Shown here: piece after piece, positions 59,824-64,000 of the stretch | Position numbering within the stretch: position 1 is the first letter of the stretch | Layout: each line of letters starts with the position of its first letter | NCBI GenBank assembly: GCA_002343445.1 | Contig: DDSP01000034.1 | Coordinates: 6,636 to 70,635 of the forward strand | Source of the DNA: Chthonomonas sp. UBA2387 | GTDB lineage: Bacteria; Armatimonadota; Fimbriimonadia; Fimbriimonadales; Fimbriimonadaceae | Direction of reading: 5' to 3' | Length of the DNA stretch: 64,000 bases | The notes under the pieces: model-generated | Told to the model about the DNA's origin: nothing | Database searches by the model: none | What the model saw: only the letters and a program-made list of their open reading frames with translations | Program-made: the position numbers and the translations under genes

Positions 59824-60389
59824 GAATCGCCAATAGCCACGCCGAAGTACACCTCGGCCGACGGGAGCGCCACGTCGAGTCGAGCCAGTGCCGCCGTAGC
59901 CTCCAACCCCTGAAACACCCGGAGTAGCCACCCCTCATCGGTCCGTTCGAACACCTCGACTCGAGGCTCCATGCTGGATACGAGCACATACGTGTGCAGG
60001 CTGGGGATGCGCTGGTAGTGGGCGAACTTCAGGCCACGGTCATACGCTTCGGTGGACTTGGACAGCACCTCGACGATGGCCACGGGGTCCAGCAACACGT
60101 CCACGTGGTCGTCCTCGTACGTGCCTTCGCCACAGACGATGCTGATATCCGGGTACGTGTACATTCCGGTCTCCAACACGCGAACGCGCATGTCGGAGCC
60201 CATCGGTGCGCACCCTCTGGGTCGGAGCAGGCGTGTGAACTCGTGTCCCAAGTTCATGGCGATCCGGACATGCTCCTTCGTCGCACCGGACGTCATATAC
60301 ACCCGCCCGTCGAAGTACTCGTGCTTCTCCGTCGCAACGCGTTCGGCGGCGAGATAGTCTTCGGGCTTGACCCACGGTGTGGCAGCCAC
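59820..60389 (-). CDS. Uma2 family endonuclease-like protein (DUF820)
   Basis: The 189-residue protein has the PD-(D/E)XK-like core of the Uma2 family: FDGRVYMTSGATKEHVRIAMNLG, TYPDISIVCGEG with the first acidic residue, and VAIVEVLSKSTEAYDRGLKFAHYQ with the Glu and Lys. Uma2 proteins are abundant in cyanobacteria and Armatimonadota, and their biological role is unclear. The gene overlaps the end of the broken four-helix gene on the other strand by four bases. Confidence 0.88.
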   Translation of the reverse strand: MAATPWVKPEDYLAAERVATEKHEYFDGRVYMTSGATKEHVRIAMNLGHEFTRLLRPRGCAPMGSDMRVRVLETGMYTYPDISIVCGEGTYEDDHVDVLLDPVAIVEVLSKSTEAYDRGLKFAHYQRIPSLHTYVLVSSMEPRVEVFERTDEGWLLRVFQGLEATAALARLDVALPSAEVYFGVAIGDS

Positions 60390-60417
60390 GGGCCGAGTCT
60401 ACCAGCGGGTCGCAAGG

Positions 60418-60423
60418 TACCAT
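60418..60423 (+). promoter_or_regulatory. -10 box TACCAT for the 60437-62466 operon
   Basis: The box ends 13 nt before the ATG of the duplicated membrane protein and is the only promoter seen for the following glycosyltransferase. Confidence 0.45.
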
Positions 60424-60436
60424 CCCCCCACCCGCG

Positions 60437-61357
60437 ATGAGGCAGGAAAGCGCGCAACCCCCGCAAACCTCGGTGCGAGGCGACTGGTTCGACCGGTGGC
60501 TGTGGTGGCACTTTCCTCTGCGCTCTTGGGAGCGTCAAGGACGGTTTTGGGAGTCCGTCGGACTCGGCGCGTACTACACGCTCCTCCTCCGCCTGACCGG
60601 CGAACCCGATTTCCGAGAGGTCCTCGCCGGGCTTGAGCGTGGCGAAACGCGCTTCTCGAGGGCCGACGTCGAATGGCACCACCAGGAGTGCCGGTACCAC
60701 GATGCCGTCAACACGATCCGAGTCGGGCACATGGTGCCCATCGCCGCCGCGCTCCTTCTCATCGGGTCGCCGTGGTTCTGGCTGCCCGCCGCGTACACCG
60801 TGATCCATCTCGCATCCTCGGCCGTGGACCGCATGAAGCAGGGCTTGCTCTATCGCTACGAGGCGCGGGCCGAAGAACTCGGTATCGCCCTCCCCGAGGA
60901 GAGCACCAAAAGCGCTCCGGCCACCGCTGGGCCGACGCCCTTCCACAAGATGCCCCTTCGGCTGTGGTACGACCCCAAACCGTGGGAGACCGAACCGTAC
61001 TTCAAGTGGACCGGAGTCCTGCTGTGGCAAAGGCTGGTCGTGTTTCTCACCAAGAAGGCGTGGTATCGGCCGGGAGAATGGCCCGCCGAGGCCCGGACCA
61101 GCTTCTTTCGGGAGGGCTCGCGCCAAGAGTTGGTCAACTTCGAACACGCCACGCGCTTCGGCGAGACCATTCACGTAATCGGCGTCGTCTCCATGTTGCC
61201 CATTGCCTATGTGTTCTGGCAGGCGAACCAATGGGCCGCGTTTTGGTTCACCGTGTTCACGTTCCTCACCGACGTGCAGTTCGGCCTGCTGCTCCGCTAC
61301 CACCGCTCAAGGATATGGAAGCTCTACCAACGCATCATGCGAAGGGCATCGGCATGA
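60437..61357 (+). CDS. Membrane protein with internal duplication, CrtO-acyltransferase-like
   Basis: The 306 residues contain two similar halves (about 22-145 and 160-300). Each has a Trp-Glu start (SWERQGRFWESVG versus PWETEPYFKWTG), an acidic/aromatic stretch (WHHQECRYHDAVNTI versus VNFEHATRFGETIHV), membrane helices, and an Arg-rich end (LLYRYEARAEEL versus LLLRYHRSRIWK). The pattern resembles glycosyl-4,4'-diaponeurosporenoate acyltransferase (CrtO), usually present as one copy. The next gene, overlapping by four bases, is a lipid glycosyltransferase. An acyl/glycosyl-lipid or glyco-carotenoid product is a reasonable guess. The likeness is by eye and not tested. Confidence 0.5.
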   Translation: MRQESAQPPQTSVRGDWFDRWLWWHFPLRSWERQGRFWESVGLGAYYTLLLRLTGEPDFREVLAGLERGETRFSRADVEWHHQECRYHDAVNTIRVGHMVPIAAALLLIGSPWFWLPAAYTVIHLASSAVDRMKQGLLYRYEARAEELGIALPEESTKSAPATAGPTPFHKMPLRLWYDPKPWETEPYFKWTGVLLWQRLVVFLTKKAWYRPGEWPAEARTSFFREGSRQELVNFEHATRFGETIHVIGVVSMLPIAYVFWQANQWAAFWFTVFTFLTDVQFGLLLRYHRSRIWKLYQRIMRRASA

Positions 61358-62466
61358 TGCCGAGGGTCCTGATCGTCACGGCCTCGGTCGGCAACGGGCA
61401 CATCAGCGCCGCCCGCGCCATCGAGGAGGAATGCGCCAGCCGAGGGCTGCCCGTCGAGAACGTGGACATGATCGAGTTCACGCCCAAGGCGTTTCAGACG
61501 TGGTACCGGGGCGGCTACGAGAAGGCGGTCAAAGACACTCCCAAGATGTGGGGGCTCTTGTACTGGTGGTCCGACGTCCCGGGGCCGCTGTTCGACATCC
61601 AGGATTGGCTCGACACCACGTTCTGCGTCAAGCTGGACGGCATCGTCGAGCGGTTCCAACCGGACATCGTGGTGTGCGTCCATTCGCTGCCTCAACCTCG
61701 TTTGGACCGCATCCGCCGCGCGGGACGTCCGTTCCAGATCGCCGTGGTGGTCACCGATATGCACCCCCACAAGATGTGGCTGCGCGGGAGGCCCGATGTG
61801 TTCTTCGTGCCCTCCGAGTGGTCGGTGGAGCGCTTGATGTCGCGGCTCCCCGAGTTGCAGCGCGAGCAGATCCACGTGGTCGGAATCCCCGTCAACCGGG
61901 CGTTCGCGGCCGCGCCAGACGAGCCGCGCAGCGAGGAACCGATGGTCGTCGTCACCAGCGGCGGCATCGGCGGCGGGCCGATCGTCGAAGCCGTGGACGC
62001 CCTGGCGCGCATGCCCCAACGGGCCAAGATCGTTGCCGTCAGCGGGCGAAACGCCGCCGCCAAACGCGACCTGGACGCCCACCGCGAAACGTTGCCCGAT
62101 TGGGCCAACCCGGTCGAGGTGCGCGGCCACGTGCCCCTGGCTGAGATGGCCTCGCTGGTCAAGCGATGCACCGTGCTGGTGGGCAAGTCGGGCGGCATCA
62201 CCACCTACGAGGCTTTGGCCGCCGGGGCGCCGTTCGTGGTCTACATGCCGTTCCTCATCCCCGGCCAGGAGGAGCAGAACGCCGTGTTCTTGGCCGACTG
62301 CGGCGCGGCGGTCCAAGCCCTCGATCCGCAAGACCTCGTGCGGCGCGTCGGCCACCTGCTCGATTCGGATGCCGATCGCCAAGCCATGCGCGAGCGGGCG
62401 TTCGCCGCTGCAATGCCCCACTCGGCGCGGCAGATCGTGGATGGGCTGCTGGCTTCGCTCCCCTAG
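61354..62466 (+). CDS. MGDG-synthase-like lipid glycosyltransferase (GT28 type)
   Basis: The 370-residue enzyme has the MGDG synthase N-terminal domain (VLIVTASVGNGHISAARAI, PDIVVCVHSLPQPRLDRI, VVVTDMHPHKMW) and the GT28 C-terminal UDP-sugar domain (VVVTSGGIGGGP, and GKSGGITTYEALAAGAPFV). Family members transfer glucose or galactose to diacylglycerol or similar lipids at the membrane. The ATG overlaps the TGA of the upstream gene (ATGA). Acceptor and sugar are not known; carotenoid or hopanoid lipids are alternatives to diacylglycerol. Confidence 0.88.
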   Translation: MMPRVLIVTASVGNGHISAARAIEEECASRGLPVENVDMIEFTPKAFQTWYRGGYEKAVKDTPKMWGLLYWWSDVPGPLFDIQDWLDTTFCVKLDGIVERFQPDIVVCVHSLPQPRLDRIRRAGRPFQIAVVVTDMHPHKMWLRGRPDVFFVPSEWSVERLMSRLPELQREQIHVVGIPVNRAFAAAPDEPRSEEPMVVVTSGGIGGGPIVEAVDALARMPQRAKIVAVSGRNAAAKRDLDAHRETLPDWANPVEVRGHVPLAEMASLVKRCTVLVGKSGGITTYEALAAGAPFVVYMPFLIPGQEEQNAVFLADCGAAVQALDPQDLVRRVGHLLDSDADRQAMRERAFAAAMPHSARQIVDGLLASLP

Positions 62467-62478
62467 GGCCGGTTCGGA

Positions 62479-62484
62479 TACAAT
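62479..62484 (+). promoter_or_regulatory. -10 box TACAAT for scoB
   Basis: TACAAT in the context GGATACAATGG ends exactly 6 nt before the scoB ATG. It is the clearest leaderless-type promoter in the window. Confidence 0.55.
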
Positions 62485-62490
62485 GGGCTC

Positions 62491-63147
62491 ATGCCCCTCA
62501 GCCGAGACCAACTCGCCCAACGCGCCGCGAAGGAACTCCGCGACGGATTCTATGTGAACCTGGGCATCGGCATCCCGACGCTGGTCGCCAACTACATCCC
62601 CGAGGGCGTGGACGTCGTGCTCCAGAGCGAGAACGGCATGCTCGGCATGGGGCCGTTCCCGTTCGAGGGCGAAGAGGACCCAGACCTGATCAACGCCGGC
62701 AAGCAAACGATCACGGACATTCCCGGCACGAGCTACTTCGGCTCGCACGAGAGCTTCGCCATGATCCGGGGCGGCCACATCGACCTGACCATCCTCGGCG
62801 CAATGGAGGTCTCTGAGCAGGGCGACCTGGCCAACTGGATGATCCCCGGCAAGATGGTCAAGGGCATGGGCGGCGCGATGGACCTGGTCGCGGGCGTCAA
62901 GCGCGTGGTCGTCGTGATGGAGCACACCAACAAACACGGCGAGAGCAAGGTGCTCAAGGAGTGCACGCTCCCCTTGACGGGCAAGGCGTGCGTCAACATG
63001 ATCATCACCGACCTGTGCGTGTTCGAGGTCGAGCGGGGCGGCTTGGTGCTCAAGGAACTCGCCCCGGATGTGACGGTGGACGAGGTGCGCGCGAAGACGC
63101 AGGCGTCGTTCACCGAGGCCGCGACCGTGGTTCCCGTGCAGCTATAG
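62491..63147 (+). CDS. scoB: Succinyl-CoA:3-ketoacid CoA-transferase, subunit B
   Basis: The 218-residue subunit has the catalytic Glu in [13 protein letters not shown] and the family blocks [17 protein letters not shown] and [24 protein letters not shown], split by family convention. The enzyme moves CoA from succinyl-CoA to acetoacetate and needs subunit A. Subunit A is usually the upstream gene but is absent here; the upstream gene is the glycosyltransferase. So scoA lies elsewhere, or this subunit serves a different partner. Confidence 0.92.
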   Translation: MPLSRDQLAQRAAKELRDGFYVNLGIGIPTLVANYIPEGVDVVLQSENGMLGMGPFPFEGEEDPDLINAGKQTITDIPGTSYFGSHESFAMIRGGHIDLTILGAMEVSEQGDLANWMIPGKMVKGMGGAMDLVAGVKRVVVVMEHTNKHGESKVLKECTLPLTGKACVNMIITDLCVFEVERGGLVLKELAPDVTVDEVRAKTQASFTEAATVVPVQL

Positions 63148-64000
63148 GCTCGCGAGGTCGGGAATCGTGCGCTTCATGAACGCGTCGAACAGGGGCACGG
63201 TGAATGCCGTGTCGCCGTGCGCGGGGCTGTAAACCATTCCTTTGCGAATCAGGCTGTTTCGCGTTGGAGCCACGCCGCTCGCCGTTCGGCCAAGGGCAAC
63301 GGCAATGTCTCCGGAACGATGCGGACCGGGCCCCAACTCGGCCATCGCCCGCAGGTACTTGCGCTCGCTCGGTGTGAGCCTGTCGAATCGCACCCGAAAG
63401 AAACTGGCGTCCAACTCGGCAAGAGCCTCCACAGTCGCGGCCTCAACGTCGCTCTTTGAGATAGGCGAGCGGTCAGCCAGGTTCCATGAGTGCTTTCCCC
63501 ACTCCTGCAGAAAGTAGGGGTAGCACTGGGTCGCATCGAGGATGGCGCGAACCGCTTCGTCTGAAATGGCCTCGCCCGCATCGGCGACAGGAATGCAGAG
63601 GGCATCACGGGCAGCGTCCTCCGTTAGCTTGTCCACATGCACGAACTGGAACAGCCGCTCGGCATAGGACTTCGCCCGGCCCGTCTGACCGAGGATCTGA
63701 GGCAAGCCAGCCGCAACCATGGTTATGGGGAGACCCTGTTGGCTCGTCGAGTGCAAGGCGACGATCAGCGAGGCCAACTGGGACTCGGGAACGTACTGGA
63801 TTTCGTCCACGAACAGCACGACTGCCGTCTTCTTCTGCAAAGCCGCCATCCCTATCGCTGACAGTAAGTCGGAGAGGTCGAGGTCGAGGTCCTTGCTGTC
63901 CGCGAGACCCAGTTCCTCCTCGACATTGATCGAGACCTCGATGTCGCTGTACTTCACCTTGAATGCCCCGACGAACCCCGCAAGCGCGCGCATCGCCCGG
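63142..64000 (-). CDS. AAA-type ATPase, N-terminus beyond the window
   Basis: The visible part (about 283 residues from 63993) has the Walker B region [12 protein letters not shown], the [15 protein letters not shown] helix with a following MVAAGLPQI, and a C-terminal winged-helix-like part ([32 protein letters not shown]). It belongs to the AAA/ORC-like P-loop ATPases often linked with mobile elements and defence genes. The Walker A motif must lie further right. Its stop overlaps the scoB stop on the opposite strand by six bases. The frame remains open at the right edge. Confidence 0.8.
   Translation of the reverse strand, partial: RAMRALAGFVGAFKVKYSDIEVSINVEEELGLADSKDLDLDLSDLLSAIGMAALQKKTAVVLFVDEIQYVPESQLASLIVALHSTSQQGLPITMVAAGLPQILGQTGRAKSYAERLFQFVHVDKLTEDAARDALCIPVADAGEAISDEAVRAILDATQCYPYFLQEWGKHSWNLADRSPISKSDVEAATVEALAELDASFFRVRFDRLTPSERKYLRAMAELGPGPHRSGDIAVALGRTASGVAPTRNSLIRKGMVYSPAHGDTAFTVPLFDAFMKRTIPDLASL

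Overview
The window is a dense, GC-rich bacterial chromosome segment of ordinary housekeeping genes with a few accessory islands. No rRNA, CRISPR array or transposase is visible. The organism is a diderm, because lpxC and lpxD (lipid A synthesis) and an O-antigen-type ABC exporter are present. A type IV-pilin-like protein with a short class III-style leader, a DUF1800 protein, an OPT-like permease, several PhyH oxygenases, dockerin-like C-terminal modules on secreted proteins and very short gene leaders together suggest Armatimonadota (Fimbriimonadia-like). That placement is inference from gene content, not from a phylogenetic marker.

Layout. 1-8.4 kb: a tRNA-Leu cut by the window edge, a DUF1800 protein, a large secreted propeller protein with a dockerin-like tail, pdxS, a HigBA-type toxin-antitoxin pair, a divergent YchF-like protein and an MDR dehydrogenase. 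8.4-15.3 kb: an OPT-like permease, the operon isocitrate dehydrogenase-purN-plsC, a free-standing isocitrate dehydrogenase C-terminal domain, a GH44 glycosidase and an M15 peptidase. 15.4-25.4 kb: topA, an overlapping imuB-dnaE2 mutagenesis cassette, then acpP-fabF-xer. 25.6-28.9 kb: lipA, hicBA, tRNA-Trp, a 7Fe ferredoxin and der. 28.9-36.2 kb: a pilin-like gene coupled to a zinc-ribbon membrane protein, a DPP4-type S9 peptidase, small envelope proteins and an SRPBCC-ArsR pair under a perfect palindrome. 36.2-42.9 kb: two PhyH oxygenases flanking a nucleotide-sugar dehydrogenase, an acyl-CoA transferase fused to a GNAT domain, a BON protein and a PdeM-like phosphoesterase. 42.9-44.8 kb: a repeat-rich island with one small membrane protein. 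44.8-48.4 kb: operon ndk-lpxD-lpxC-mtaB. 48.4-53.1 kb: a hypothetical gene, an S8 protease with a dockerin-like tail, and the ABC exporter pair. 53.3-64 kb: a DEAD-box helicase, asnS, alaS, a four-helix-bundle gene interrupted by an in-frame TGA, a Uma2 nuclease, a duplicated membrane protein coupled to a lipid glycosyltransferase, scoB and a truncated AAA ATPase.

The most unusual observations are four. (1) A dispersed hairpin family (GGAG, 7-bp stem, loop CTCCGT) whose stems covary. Four copies lie inside the dnaE2 reading frame and are read in different frames. (2) An isocitrate dehydrogenase whose C-terminal domain is encoded by a separate upstream gene. (3) At least fifteen genes carry a TANNNT box only 6-13 nt before the start codon, pointing to leaderless or nearly leaderless mRNAs. 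(4) A shared C-terminal Ca-binding module joins two unrelated secreted proteins.

Most start codons were moved inside longer open frames, using family alignment, overlap with the upstream stop (ATGA, GTGA, TAATG) and promoter position. Alternatives are noted in each entry.
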